A stretch of DNA of 64,000 nt. Origin: Phycisphaerae bacterium. GTDB taxonomy: Bacteria > Planctomycetota > Phycisphaerae > UBA1845. The notes beneath the pieces were generated by a model that did not search any database, was not told where the DNA came from, and saw nothing but the letters and a program-made list of their open reading frames with translations. The DNA lies in contig JABWBH010000015.1 of the NCBI GenBank assembly GCA_013360585.1, forward strand, positions 45,278 through 109,277, given 5' to 3'. The translations under genes were made by a program, and so were the position numbers. Below are positions 9,158 to 18,615 of this stretch, in pieces (position 1 is the stretch's first letter; the number at the start of each line of letters is the position of its first letter).

Positions 9158-9640
9158 TCAGGGCGTCGTCTCGATCACCTTCCGACCAGATCGCGCCAGG
9201 GCGGCGGCAAGGGCGTCTTCCGTCATCCAGGTGACCACCACGCGATCGTCCTGCCAGGATACGACCGCCCGACCGTCACGGTGCAGGAAGCACGCGACCG
9301 GAACCGTGCAGGCAAGAATCAGGTCTGAACCGGAGCCGGAGCCCGTCTCGGCGATGACCGGAAGGAGCCGCCAACCCCGTGGTTCATTGATGCCGGCCAG
9401 CACCGACGCCGTGATCTCCGGAGGGGTTCCGCCTTCCGGAACGTGAGAAACGAGGTAATCGACAAGACGCTCCGCCGAGTCCACCGCCGTGCGCTGCCGA
9501 CGATGATCCGTCGTGTAAAGCAGCAACAGCGCAAACCCCGACAGCCCGACTCCAAGCAGGACCGCCGCACGCGTTGTTCGAACACGATGCCTCTGAGGAA
9601 GGTCCGGCGCGGATTCCGGTGGACCGGTCGGGCGGGTCAT
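9158..9640 (-). CDS. Small single-pass membrane protein, function unknown
   Basis: About 160 aa from ATG 9640. A Pro-rich cytoplasmic head precedes one transmembrane helix (AVLLGVGLSGFALLLLYTT) and an outer domain of about 110 residues (VVSWQDDRVVVTWMTEDALAAALARSG). It lies 59 bases after the FHA gene on the same strand. A longer reading from 9703 would start with TTG and add a basic leader. No family is recognised. Confidence 0.6.
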   Translation of the reverse strand: MTRPTGPPESAPDLPQRHRVRTTRAAVLLGVGLSGFALLLLYTTDHRRQRTAVDSAERLVDYLVSHVPEGGTPPEITASVLAGINEPRGWRLLPVIAETGSGSGSDLILACTVPVACFLHRDGRAVVSWQDDRVVVTWMTEDALAAALARSGRKVIETTP

Positions 9641-9699
9641 GAACTGCGAAATCCTCTCTCCGCGCCCCGCTCGGAAAACGAGAACCCGCGAGGCGCGGT

Positions 9700-10194
9700 T
9701 CAAAGCTTCTCGTCTTCGTCCGGTTCGATCGAAGTCTGATCGGCGCTCGACGCCAACGCCTCCAGTGCGGCGATCGGATCCATCTCGTCGTCACTCGACA
9801 AAACGTGCTCGGAGGTTCGGATCGACGGTCCGGCTCCCGCGGCGGCCCGGCTTCGCGCCATCAATTGCTCCCGGATGTCCTTCAGTTCTTCGTCGTCCGG
9901 CTCGCCGTTAACCTGCACCGTGAACGTCACCGGTCCGATCGTGATGAAGTCGCCGGGCTCGCAGTCCTCCTCGGTGACGCGCTGGTAATTGAGGAACGTT
10001 CCGTTTGCGGCGCCGAGGTCGCGGATCGTGCATCCGTCCTCGTCTGCGATCACTTCAGCGTGAAGTCGAGAGACCTCCGAGGAAGGAATGCGGATATCGC
10101 AGTCGGTCTTGCGCCCGATCGTGTTCGGACCCGTCTTCAGCGGAAAGTCCCGCCGCGTCCCCGACTTGTCGAACATCACCAGCGTGACGCTCAT
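9700..10194 (-). CDS. FHA domain protein
   Basis: A 164-aa cytoplasmic protein. A forkhead-associated phosphothreonine-binding domain spans about residues 1-95, with the classic motifs IGRKTDCDIRIPSSEVSRLHAEV and LGAANGTFLN. An acidic, probably flexible tail follows. ATG 10194 is chosen over 10263 because the FHA fold begins there and GGAAAGG lies upstream. It probably reads out Ser/Thr phosphorylation; no kinase is in the window. Confidence 0.9.
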   Translation of the reverse strand: MSVTLVMFDKSGTRRDFPLKTGPNTIGRKTDCDIRIPSSEVSRLHAEVIADEDGCTIRDLGAANGTFLNYQRVTEEDCEPGDFITIGPVTFTVQVNGEPDDEELKDIREQLMARSRAAAGAGPSIRTSEHVLSSDDEMDPIAALEALASSADQTSIEPDEDEKL

Positions 10195-10280
10195 CGACCC
10201 AGACCTTTCCGAAAACTCCGCCCTGGCGCGCCTCGCACAACGCCGGCGCCAAGCCGCAAGCATATCCTGGACCCGTTGAA

Positions 10281-10309
10281 ATAATATACACGCCGCCTAA
10301 CCGGAGCAA
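10281..10309 (-). promoter_or_regulatory. Candidate sigma-70-type promoter for the FHA gene
   Basis: On the minus strand TTGCTC (10304-10309) lies 17 bases before TATTAT (10281-10286), about 80 bases upstream of the FHA ATG. The surrounding stretch is AT-rich compared with its neighbours. Confidence 0.45.
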
Positions 10310-10369
10310 CCGATCACCGCCCACGGCACGGCCTGCAACGCCCCGCCCCGCCCACCCCACACCCACGCG

Positions 10370-12148
10370 TCACCCGCCCCCATCGAGCCCTGCTGGATCA
10401 GCGACCCGCTCGAACGCCGCAAGAAAGTAAGAGAGCCCCGGATAGTCGTGGCGAAACACCCGTGCCGCGCCCGTGACGCACGCCAGCCGCTCCAGCAGGT
10501 CCGCCTCCTCTGCCGGCTCGCGAGGATGTGCGTACCAGACCAGGAACGCCGGATCCTCAATCAAACGCTCCTCGATCGGCGTAAAAGGCTTGAGGTTTCG
10601 AAAATCATCCTCGCCTCCCGGACGCAACGGCGCCTGAAGCGTCAGGATCAGGAACCGCGGGCGCTGGTCAAAGACGTACCCCGGGTCGAAACTCTTGCAC
10701 AAAAACGGACCGGGAGCATGCGCAATTGTCCGATCCGTAAGACCCGTAATATCGAGAATACGCAGGTCGGGATTCAGGAAACCAACCAGGCCGATGTCCA
10801 TCAACGCCACGACATCCCCCGAACGCGCCGAGCTTAAGAGCCACGCCGCCAGTTCCGCATGCCCCTTCCGGTATCCCTCCGCACGGACCCGGATCTCACC
10901 CAGGTCGCGCGACACCGCCTCCCCCTGCGCCGACCACAACCACGCGGTGCATGCCGCCAGCGCCCCCAGCCCCCACGCCGACGCACGCCGCACCGCAAAA
11001 CTCGCACAAATCCCCGCCGCCGACGCAACGCCCGCCGCCGATGCCGCCGGAACATAAGGGGCGAGAAGCCGGTAACCCGGCATCCAGTCCGGTCCGGTGA
11101 AGAACACGGCTGCAACGCCGAACACCGTCACGCACGCAGCAGGCGCCGCGATCATCACGGCGCGAGTCGGGCACACCGCTACCTCCACCGCTCGCGCTTC
11201 TTCGGTCCGGTCGGTCGCCTCACGGCGCAGGCGAACGACAATCCACATCAGAAGCGGCGCGGCGGCCGGAAGGAGGAGTCGAAAAACCGCGGACAGAGTG
11301 TCCCTTGCCCCGAGGTGATTCCTCGCGAAGCCCAGAAGGTACCCCCCCGGTGTCCTTTCAGGCATACCCCCGGATTTCGCGTAATACGTGTTCGGCAGAA
11401 GCTCCCCGTCATAAAGGATCATGCGCAGCGCCAGGTGCGCCGCAACCACGCCTGCGACGATCAGCCCGTCGCGCTTCAACGCCCGTCGCCGCGCCGCATC
11501 ATGCCGGCCCCCGGCGAGAAACTCCGCCCCCGCCGCCACGACGAACACCACCACGCCTTCAGGACGGGTCAGCGCCGCCAGCGCAAAGAGCACTCCCGTC
11601 CACCGCCGTCCCCGTCCGACGGCCTCTCCCGCCATCGCCGCCAGTCCGGCCGTCACCAGCGCCGCGAACAACGTCGTTTCAAGCCCCGTCGTGCTGTTGA
11701 GCAGGAACGCGCCGTTGATCGCCGTCAGCAGGGACGCCGCAGATCCGAAAAGCACGCAACTCGTCCGGCTGAAGACGCTCCTGGGAAGTTCCGCAAGCAT
11801 CCGCCGCGCCAACACACCCGCCGCCAGCACCGCCGCACACCCGCTCAGAACACCGAGTCCTTTCGCCGCCGGCAGCACGGCGTCATCCCCGGCGATGCGC
11901 CAGACCAGCGCCATCAGCGGGACCATCAAGGGGTTGGTGTACCCCTCGACAGGCTCCCCGACGTTGAAATACGGACCGCGCCCCAGGGCGAGGAACTTCG
12001 CGTAACGGAACGTGATGAATGCGTCGTCGTTGATCTGCGGCAGGAACGGGCGGACCAGCGCCAGGTAGGTCGCCAACGCGACGATCGCGGACATCCACGC
12101 CGCGATCCGATCGCGGTGTCGCTGCGGCGCCTCCTTCAACTCAGGCAC
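10370..12148 (-). CDS. Multi-pass membrane glycosyltransferase (GT-C / arabinosyltransferase-like)
   Basis: A 592-aa integral membrane protein with about ten hydrophobic helices. It carries the [10 protein letters not shown] motif with adjacent acidic residues in the first outer loop, followed by [11 protein letters not shown], as in polyprenyl-phosphate-sugar-dependent GT-C enzymes (ArnT, PMT and AftB-like groups). The C-terminal third is soluble ([26 protein letters not shown]). The start is GTG 12148, which has a perfect GGAGG 7 bases upstream. An upstream ATG would force a 125-base overlap with the helicase gene. The acceptor is unknown. Confidence 0.78.
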   Translation of the reverse strand: MPELKEAPQRHRDRIAAWMSAIVALATYLALVRPFLPQINDDAFITFRYAKFLALGRGPYFNVGEPVEGYTNPLMVPLMALVWRIAGDDAVLPAAKGLGVLSGCAAVLAAGVLARRMLAELPRSVFSRTSCVLFGSAASLLTAINGAFLLNSTTGLETTLFAALVTAGLAAMAGEAVGRGRRWTGVLFALAALTRPEGVVVFVVAAGAEFLAGGRHDAARRRALKRDGLIVAGVVAAHLALRMILYDGELLPNTYYAKSGGMPERTPGGYLLGFARNHLGARDTLSAVFRLLLPAAAPLLMWIVVRLRREATDRTEEARAVEVAVCPTRAVMIAAPAACVTVFGVAAVFFTGPDWMPGYRLLAPYVPAASAAGVASAAGICASFAVRRASAWGLGALAACTAWLWSAQGEAVSRDLGEIRVRAEGYRKGHAELAAWLLSSARSGDVVALMDIGLVGFLNPDLRILDITGLTDRTIAHAPGPFLCKSFDPGYVFDQRPRFLILTLQAPLRPGGEDDFRNLKPFTPIEERLIEDPAFLVWYAHPREPAEEADLLERLACVTGAARVFRHDYPGLSYFLAAFERVADPAGLDGGG

Positions 12149-12188
12149 GTTCCTGCCTCCCGCACCCGAGACCCGCGCGTAGCCCGTC

Positions 12189-13508
12189 TTACAGACGGCG
12201 CCGCCGCCGCATCGGCGTAAACCTTGCTCCGAGCGTCTGCTGGGGCGCAGCCGGCTCAGGCGCCGCGGGTGTCGCCGCGTTCGCTCCGACGGGTTCGGAC
12301 CGACCGCCGCCACGGTCCGGCGCTTGCGAAGACGCGCCCCGCCCCCCGGTCATGCCGTCCCGCGGCGCGCTGGGCACAAAGCCTTCCACGCTGTGATCCG
12401 GGATCATTTTGTTGATGAATTTCTCGATCTCGGTGAGTTGCTTGCCCTCTTCCGGCGTAACCAGCGTCACGGCCTTTCCGGCGCGCCCCATCCTCGCGGT
12501 CCGCCCGATCCGGTGAACATACGTCTCCGCATAATCCGGAATATCGTAATTGATGACGTGGGAGACGCCTTCGACGTCGATCCCCCGCGCCGCAAGGTCC
12601 GTCGCCACCAGCAGGCGGATCGATCCACTACGAAACCCTTCCATCACCTGCTCGCGCTTCCGCTGGACCAGATCGCTGTGAATCTCCGCCGCGCTGATTC
12701 CCGACTTCGTCAGTCGTGCGGTCACCCGGCTCGCCTCGCGCTTCGTGTTTGTGAAGATGATCGTCCGCTCGACGCCCTCGCGCTCCAGCAGCATCTTCAG
12801 CAGCCGCAGCTTGTCATGACGCGGAACCGTCACGTAGCACTGATCCACTTTGTCCACCGTCAGCTCGTCCTGCGAGACGTTGATCTCAAGCGGCAGGCTC
12901 GTGAACTGCTGGATCAGCCGGCGGATCGGCTCGTCGATCGTCGCCGACGTGAAGATCGTCTGATGTCGCGTGTGAATCGACCGGAGGATCTTCCGGATGT
13001 CGTCCCGGAAACCGATGTCCAGCATCCGGTCCACTTCGTCCAGGATGACCGTGGTCAGCTTCGTCAGCGTCAGGTCGCCACGACCCATGAAATCCATCGT
13101 CCGCCCGGGCGTGCCGACCACGAACTCCGGACCTTCCCTCAGGCGGCTGCTTTGCGCCCGGATCTTGCTTCCGCCGTAAACCCCTTCCGATTTGAGTTTC
13201 GTGAAATGCGCCAGGCGGCGGACCTCCTCCACCACCTGAACCGCAAGCTCCCGGGTCGGCACGAGGCACAAGACCTGAAACGGAATACCGGGCGTCAGAC
13301 GCTGAAGCGTGGGCAGGGCGAACGCCAGCGTTTTTCCGGTTCCGGTGCGGGCCTGTCCCACGACGTCCCGTCCCTCCAGAACAGGCGGAATCATCGCCGT
13401 CTGGATGTCGGTGGGCGTGTCAAACCCAAGACGCTGAAGCGCTTCCAGAAACGGTCCCTTGATGCCCAGATCGGCAAACGCCGACGCTTCGTGCTTGTTT
13501 CGCCGCAT
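12189..13508 (-). CDS. DEAD-box ATP-dependent RNA helicase (RhlE/DeaD type)
   Basis: A 439-aa helicase. Motifs in order: Q motif [13 protein letters not shown], motif I ARTGTGKT, Ia PTRELAVQ, motif II DEVD (Val in place of the usual Ala), motif III SAT, motif [15 protein letters not shown] and motif [16 protein letters not shown] basic low-complexity C-terminus ends in MRRRRRL and may bind RNA. ATG 13508 has AAAGGA 6 bases upstream. It acts in RNA unwinding, ribosome assembly or cold adaptation by family analogy. Confidence 0.93.
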   Translation of the reverse strand: MRRNKHEASAFADLGIKGPFLEALQRLGFDTPTDIQTAMIPPVLEGRDVVGQARTGTGKTLAFALPTLQRLTPGIPFQVLCLVPTRELAVQVVEEVRRLAHFTKLKSEGVYGGSKIRAQSSRLREGPEFVVGTPGRTMDFMGRGDLTLTKLTTVILDEVDRMLDIGFRDDIRKILRSIHTRHQTIFTSATIDEPIRRLIQQFTSLPLEINVSQDELTVDKVDQCYVTVPRHDKLRLLKMLLEREGVERTIIFTNTKREASRVTARLTKSGISAAEIHSDLVQRKREQVMEGFRSGSIRLLVATDLAARGIDVEGVSHVINYDIPDYAETYVHRIGRTARMGRAGKAVTLVTPEEGKQLTEIEKFINKMIPDHSVEGFVPSAPRDGMTGGRGASSQAPDRGGGRSEPVGANAATPAAPEPAAPQQTLGARFTPMRRRRRL

Positions 13509-13547
13509 TGAATCCTTTCGCCCGATCTTGCTGACGCCAACCACCAG

Positions 13548-13575
13548 AATATATCGCGTTCACCCCGGGTTTCAA
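13548..13575 (-). promoter_or_regulatory. Promoter of the DEAD-box helicase gene
   Basis: Minus-strand TTGAAA (13570-13575), a 16-base spacer and TATATT (13548-13553) match the sigma-70 consensus at 5/6 in each hexamer. The expected start of transcription is about 33 bases before the ATG. Confidence 0.55.
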
Positions 13576-13668
13576 CGCAGCCCCGACGTCAGTGCGACCC
13601 GCCCTATCCCGATGCGGCAGCAGAATTTGAGATTCTCACGAGTCTGATGCGGCAGTACACTGGCTCGA

Positions 13669-14565
13669 ATGTCGCGGCTGGTGACGCATCAGGTCGGTAA
13701 TCTGCGGATCGAGGGCTTCTCCCTCGCGGGGGAGGAGACCGTGCTGATCGTCCCGGAACTGAACGTCTGCTTCGACCCCGGCCGCGCCCCGCGAGAGATC
13801 ATTGCGATCGACAACGTATGCCTCACCCACGGTCACATGGACCACGCCGCGGGGATCGCTTACTACCTGTCGCAGCGCAATTTCGTTGGCATCGCCGCCG
13901 GCCGCGTCATCGTCCACCGGGATCTGGCCCAGCCCATCCAGCGCCTGATGGCGGTCTGGGCGGACATCGAAGGACACCCGACGCCCGGGGAGGTTGTCGG
14001 TGTTCAGCCGCTGGAGGACGTGCCGCTTCGACGGGATCTGGTGGTCCGCCCGTTTTCGGTCAATCATGATCGCTGCTCGCTGGGCTTCTCCGTCATTGAG
14101 CGAAGGCACAAGCTCAAGGCGGAGTATTCGGGCAAAACCGGTCCGGAACTCGTGGCGCTGAAGCGCCAGGGCGTGACGATCGACGAGTGGCGCGAAATCA
14201 CGCTGGTGACGTGCTCGGGCGACACGGCCCTGGGGCGTTGGCTGGAGCACGCTTTCGTGCGGCACACAGAGGTGCTGCTGGTGGAATGCACGTTTATCGA
14301 CGAGGACCACGTTGATCGGGCCCGCGGCGGGAGGCATATCCACGTCCGCGACCTGTCGAAGATTGTCGACGCCGTCCCCGATGCGCGCATCGTGCTGACG
14401 CACCTTTCACGCCGCACGGACCTTCGTCGCGCCAAGGAGGTCGTCCAGCGGTTCGTGGGCAAGAGCGCGATGGAGCGGATACTGTTTCTGATGGATCGCC
14501 CGCCGAAAGGGCGCCCGCAGCCGCGGGATGGCGCCGCCTCCCGGGAAACCCCCGTGTCCCAGTGA
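13669..14565 (+). CDS. MBL-fold metal-dependent hydrolase (RNase Z-like)
   Basis: A 298-aa metallo-beta-lactamase-fold protein with the zinc motif HGHMDHAAG (about residues 54-62), a further His in SVNHDR, Asp in CSGDTAL and His in LTHLSRR. The layout resembles tRNase Z-like MBL proteins, though the family-defining exosite of RNase Z is not obvious. The last 25 residues are basic and Pro-rich. It is divergent from the helicase gene. The substrate is uncertain. Confidence 0.8.
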   Translation: MSRLVTHQVGNLRIEGFSLAGEETVLIVPELNVCFDPGRAPREIIAIDNVCLTHGHMDHAAGIAYYLSQRNFVGIAAGRVIVHRDLAQPIQRLMAVWADIEGHPTPGEVVGVQPLEDVPLRRDLVVRPFSVNHDRCSLGFSVIERRHKLKAEYSGKTGPELVALKRQGVTIDEWREITLVTCSGDTALGRWLEHAFVRHTEVLLVECTFIDEDHVDRARGGRHIHVRDLSKIVDAVPDARIVLTHLSRRTDLRRAKEVVQRFVGKSAMERILFLMDRPPKGRPQPRDGAASRETPVSQ

Positions 14566-14689
14566 GCAGTTCGGGAGCGATCGGACAATGACGCGCTCGG
14601 GCGCGGGTTGCGGGCGGGCGTCCGCCGGGGTAGCTTTCGGCCTTTCTTTCCCGCGTAAGAGGCGCGAGGCGGGTCGGGGAGCGGTAAGC

Positions 14690-16285
14690 GTGGCGAAGGA
14701 TGGAAACGTTGCGGCATCCGCGGGACTGGCGCGGATCGGCCTGACGCGGACGGGCGAAATCCTCAGCAATCTGCCGGTGGCGGAATTGTATGAGCGAGCG
14801 CTGACGGGCGGGGAGGGTCTGCTGGCCTCTAACGGGGCGCTGGTCTGCTCCACCGGCGCGCACACCGGCCGGTCCCCGGGCGACAAGTACACGGTCGAGG
14901 AGCCAACCACCCGCGAGGCGATCTGGTGGGGGCCGAACCGGGCGCTTTCAGAGGCCTCGTTCGACCGCCTTCACCGTCGGATCGTCGATCACTACGCCTC
15001 GCGGCGCGTCTACGTCCGGGATTTGTACGCGGGAGCGGACCCGCGCCACCGCCTGAACGTGCGCGTCGTGACGGAAACGGCGTGGCACGGGCTTTTTGCA
15101 AACCAGCTTTTCATCCGCCCCGAGCGCACCGAACTTGAGGGATTTGAGCCTGACTTCACGATCCTGAATGCGCCAACGTGCCTCGCGGATCCGCAGACGG
15201 ACGGAACGCGCTCGTCCACGTTCGTCGTGATTCACTTTGCCCGCCGTCTTGTCCTGATCGGGGGGACGGCCTACGCCGGCGAAATCAAGAAGAGCATCTT
15301 CACGGTGATGAACTACCTGCTGCCGGTCAAAGGCGTGCTGAGCATGCACTGCTCCGCCAACGTCGGGGCGGCGGGCGACACGGCGCTCTTCTTCGGCCTG
15401 TCGGGGACGGGGAAGACGACGCTCTCGGCCGATCCGCAGCGCCGCCTGATCGGCGATGATGAGCACGGCTGGAGCGACGACGGCGTCTTCAACATCGAGG
15501 GCGGCTGCTACGCGAAGTGCATCCGGCTCTCACGGGAGCACGAGCCCCAGATTTACGCGGCGATCCGTTACGGCGCCGTGTTGGAGAACGTGGCGCTCGA
15601 CCCGCAAACGCGCGAGCCGGATTATGACTCGCAGGAGCGGACGGAGAACACCCGCGCCGCCTACCCGCTTACGTACATCGACAACGCCGTGATCCCCAGC
15701 GTCGGTCCGCATCCGAAGCACGTCGTCTTCCTGACCTGTGATGCTTTCGGTGTGCTGCCGCCGATTGCACGGTTGACGCCGGCGCAGACGATGTATCACT
15801 TCATCAGCGGTTACACGGCGAAGGTCGCGGGGACGGAGCGGGGCGTGACCGAACCGCAGGCGACGTTCAGCACCTGCTTCGGCGCGCCGTTCCTTCCTCT
15901 GCCTCCGATGCGTTACGCGACGATGCTCTCGGAGCGCGTGCGGCGGCACGGGGCGCGTTGCTGGCTGGTGAACACCGGGTGGAACGGCGGTCCGCACGGC
16001 GTCGGAAAGCGCATGAGCCTGCGACATACGCGGGCGATGATCCGCGCGGCCCTGAGCGGAGAGCTGGAGCGCGTCGCCTTCGAGGCGGATCCGGTGTTCG
16101 GCATCGAAGTGCCGACCTCCTGCCCCCACGTTCCGCCGGAGGTTCTTCGACCACGGCAAACCTGGTTCGACCCGGCGGCTTACGACGCCCAGGCCGCGCA
16201 CCTCGCCCGGCTTTTTGTCGACAACATCCGCAAGTTCGAGGGCATCTCCGCCGAGGTCCGGTCGGCCGGTCCTCGAACTGAGTAA
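14690..16285 (+). CDS. pckA: Phosphoenolpyruvate carboxykinase (ATP)
   Basis: A 531-aa enzyme that converts oxaloacetate plus ATP to phosphoenolpyruvate, CO2 and ADP in gluconeogenesis. Motifs are the substrate-site residues in TGRSPGDKY, the kinase-1a P-loop [11 protein letters not shown] (about residues 236-246), kinase-2 ([16 protein letters not shown]) and [13 protein letters not shown] 14690 has GGGGAG 8 bases upstream and gives the normal family length. The longer reading from 14528 would run into the MBL gene. Confidence 0.95.
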   Translation: MAKDGNVAASAGLARIGLTRTGEILSNLPVAELYERALTGGEGLLASNGALVCSTGAHTGRSPGDKYTVEEPTTREAIWWGPNRALSEASFDRLHRRIVDHYASRRVYVRDLYAGADPRHRLNVRVVTETAWHGLFANQLFIRPERTELEGFEPDFTILNAPTCLADPQTDGTRSSTFVVIHFARRLVLIGGTAYAGEIKKSIFTVMNYLLPVKGVLSMHCSANVGAAGDTALFFGLSGTGKTTLSADPQRRLIGDDEHGWSDDGVFNIEGGCYAKCIRLSREHEPQIYAAIRYGAVLENVALDPQTREPDYDSQERTENTRAAYPLTYIDNAVIPSVGPHPKHVVFLTCDAFGVLPPIARLTPAQTMYHFISGYTAKVAGTERGVTEPQATFSTCFGAPFLPLPPMRYATMLSERVRRHGARCWLVNTGWNGGPHGVGKRMSLRHTRAMIRAALSGELERVAFEADPVFGIEVPTSCPHVPPEVLRPRQTWFDPAAYDAQAAHLARLFVDNIRKFEGISAEVRSAGPRTE

Positions 16286-16617
16286 GTTCGGTGTGTCAGA
16301 GCAGGCCCGCGTCCGCAAGGCGGTACTTGTTAACTGAGCCGCATCGAAGAAAGCGCTTTTTTCGCGCCCTTCTTCGGACGGTTTTATGCAACATCCTGAT
16401 CTAAAATCAAAGCTTTATTAATTGAAACTACGCCGTCATTGCCTGGAGTTTCAAGGTCTCGGCGGGCAGAAGAGAAGAAGCGCTTCTCGCAAGCACGGCT
16501 CGGTTTCATCACAGCGACAAATCCCTTCCGGCTCGGTTCTGGCGCGTTTCAGCGGAATCAGACCCGTCGCCGCGCGAACAAAGCGGGGAGAGGTTCGTAT
16601 GTCTACAATGTGGGTGC
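16286..16617. other. Intergenic region between pckA and a sigma-factor gene
   Basis: 332 bases without a gene. It holds a hairpin just after pckA and then an unusually AT-rich patch (16381-16426) containing TAAAAT (16402-16407), a possible -10 box for the downstream sigma gene. No convincing -35 was found. Confidence 0.5.
16345..16376 (+). terminator. Candidate terminator hairpin after pckA
   Basis: An imperfect inverted repeat, CGAAGAAAGCGC and GCGCCCTTCTTCG, with a T-rich 7-base loop lies 60 bases after the pckA stop. A short T run (GGTTTTATG) follows. Confidence 0.5.
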
Positions 16618-17232
16618 ATGACACCCCGGTCTGATGAGGATCTGTTGCGGGCGTTTGTCGGGGGCGATCCGACGGCGTTCGAACTGCTGGTCCGACGCCA
16701 CGCGGCGGCGGTGTACCAGTTTGTCGCTCGGTTCACGAAGAACGCGGCCTCGACGGAAGACGTAGTGCAGGAGACGTTTCTTCAGATCAGCCAGTCCGCA
16801 GCGGCGTTTGACGGCAAGCGGCTGTTTCGACCGTGGTTGTATACGATCGCGGCGAACAAGGCCCGCGACGCTCTGCGGGCGAGCACAAGGCGGCGCGAGT
16901 TCGTGTCTGATTTTCGTGACGATCCCGACGAAGCCCGGGCGTGTTACCAGGATCTGCTTCGGGTGGATGTCGAGTCGCCGGCGGCAGAGTTGGAGACGGA
17001 TGAGAAGCGGCGAGCGGTCCGCAAGATCGTGGACGCGATGCCGCGCCCGCTGTGGGAGGTGCTGGTGCTGGCGTATTATCACCAGTTCCGCTACCGCCAG
17101 ATCGCGGCGATTCTGGACATGCCGCTGGGAACCGTAAAAAGCCGGCTTCACGCCGCGGTGGCGTTTCTGGGTCGCGAGTACCGGGCGCTGCGCACGACGG
17201 AGACCCCGGTCGCAGACGAAGACGCAGGATAA
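16618..17232 (+). CDS. ECF-family RNA polymerase sigma factor (RpoE-like)
   Basis: A 204-aa sigma-70 family protein. Region 2 is at about residues 20-95 (LLVRRHAAAVYQFVARFTKN, TEDVVQETFLQI, WLYTIAANKARD). Region 4 is at about 135-185 (RPLWEVLVLAYYHQFRYRQIAAILDMPLGTVKSRLH). The start has no clear ribosome binding site. The next gene begins 4 bases after its stop and looks like its membrane partner. Confidence 0.92.
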   Translation: MTPRSDEDLLRAFVGGDPTAFELLVRRHAAAVYQFVARFTKNAASTEDVVQETFLQISQSAAAFDGKRLFRPWLYTIAANKARDALRASTRRREFVSDFRDDPDEARACYQDLLRVDVESPAAELETDEKRRAVRKIVDAMPRPLWEVLVLAYYHQFRYRQIAAILDMPLGTVKSRLHAAVAFLGREYRALRTTETPVADEDAG

Positions 17233-17236
17233 TCGA

Positions 17237-18430
17237 GTGACTCCGAAGCCCGACAAACCGGTTGAGGAACTCCTGCTGGATCGTCGTCTCGGCGAGATTG
17301 ATCCGGACGATCGCGCCTGGATTGAGGATCGCCTCGCGGCCGATCCGCAGGTGAAGGCGATGAACGCCGCGCTCGGCCGGACACTTGAGGCGCTCGACGC
17401 GCACTGGACGCCGCCGCCACCGGTGAATCTATCCGAGAAAGTGCTTCGTTACGTGCAGTCCGACCGCGCGGAGGCATCCCCCCACGACCGGATCATGCCG
17501 CCGCCGCTGGAGGCAGCCCCGGGACGGGTGTCTCGCTTCGGATTGCGGGATTTCATCGCCGTCGCCGCGTGCATCGGCCTGATCATCACCGCCCTCGCCC
17601 CCGCGATGCAGCGGATGCGCAGCGAGGCGCGGCGCGTGCAATGCGTCGGCAATCTCGAGACGATCTCTCGCGCCGTCAGCGCTTACGGCGCGGATTTTTC
17701 CGGATTGCTGCCTCATGCCGGCGTGCCCACCGGAGCTTCGTGGCTTTATCTCAGCCCCTCCGGCGCCCCGCATCAGTCGAACAGCCGTCACGCCTACCTG
17801 CTGGTTCGCCTCGGATATCTCAACCATGAGAGTCCGTTCCGATGTCCGGAAGGCCGGACGGCGTCGGGCTTGGGTCGTTCAGGGTCCGGATCGGCCGACG
17901 TCATTCTCCCTCGAGCGGGAACCCAGCCGCAGGATCCGAGTCGCGGCGAGGGCCCCGTGAAGTTCGACGTCATAAACATCGGTGAACTTTCGGCGGACCG
18001 ACGGCGATCCGACGATGTGCTTCGCCTGACCTATCCCGGTCTGACGGACGATTTTGCTTTTCCGGATGCGTGCAGCTACGACGGGCTTAACATGCTCGGC
18101 GTGACGCCGCGGCTGGTGGACGCCCCGGACCAGGTTTACCTCGGCGATCCGAACCCGCTGTTTCTCGGCGGCATGTTCCGGCCTTCGATCAACCCGAACG
18201 CGACGAACTCCCCGCTTCATGACGGGGGTCGCGGGCAGAACGTCCTGCTGCTGGACGGATCCGTCGGGTGGCTCACGTCGCCCTTCCGCAACCGCACGGA
18301 CAATGTTTGGCTGGCGGGGGAAATCCAGGATTACCGCGGGACGGAAGCTCAATCCGATCCGCACGACGCTTTCCTGGTGCCCGCGACGCCAAGCCGTGGC
18401 GCGCCTCCTGCCCCGCGCGGCGGAGAGTAG
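17237..18430 (+). CDS. Anti-sigma-like head fused to a pseudopilin/DUF1559-like domain
   Basis: A 397-aa membrane protein. Residues about 1-85 are a soluble acidic head with anti-sigma-like helical sequence (EELLLDRRLGEIDPDDRAWIEDRLA). One transmembrane helix follows (FIAVAACIGLIITALAPAM), running into a pseudopilin-like helix (RRVQCVGNLETISRAVSAYGADF). The outer domain ends in a variant of the planctomycete H-x-n-DG motif (HDGGRGQNVLLLDGSVGW, two residues longer than H-X9-DG). GTG 17237 has AGGAT upstream and follows the sigma stop by 4 bases. A role in holding the sigma factor is inferred. Confidence 0.68.
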   Translation: MTPKPDKPVEELLLDRRLGEIDPDDRAWIEDRLAADPQVKAMNAALGRTLEALDAHWTPPPPVNLSEKVLRYVQSDRAEASPHDRIMPPPLEAAPGRVSRFGLRDFIAVAACIGLIITALAPAMQRMRSEARRVQCVGNLETISRAVSAYGADFSGLLPHAGVPTGASWLYLSPSGAPHQSNSRHAYLLVRLGYLNHESPFRCPEGRTASGLGRSGSGSADVILPRAGTQPQDPSRGEGPVKFDVINIGELSADRRRSDDVLRLTYPGLTDDFAFPDACSYDGLNMLGVTPRLVDAPDQVYLGDPNPLFLGGMFRPSINPNATNSPLHDGGRGQNVLLLDGSVGWLTSPFRNRTDNVWLAGEIQDYRGTEAQSDPHDAFLVPATPSRGAPPAPRGGE

Positions 18431-18615
18431 CGCTTTCAGCTTGGTCTTCGTTTATTCCCTTATGAGCGGGGAGAAGTATGAACGCTTTCTGGCGGGCGCA
18501 GCTCCGGTTTTGAAGCGCCGACCCGGTCGGATCGACTTGACATCCTCGGCGCAGGGCGCTCCCACCCCCGTCCCCAGCCTCAGAATGACTGCGCCGGTCA
18601 CGGGATGCTTTGCGG

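Noticed and set aside
12149..12313. Upstream start for the membrane glycosyltransferase at 12313
   Set aside because: It would overlap the helicase gene by 125 bases and add a basic leader, whereas GTG 12148 has a perfect GGAGG.
13018..13059. DEVD motif as a sign of a non-functional helicase
   Set aside because: The Asp-Glu and final Asp are retained, all other helicase motifs are intact, and a variable third position is tolerated in DExD helicases.
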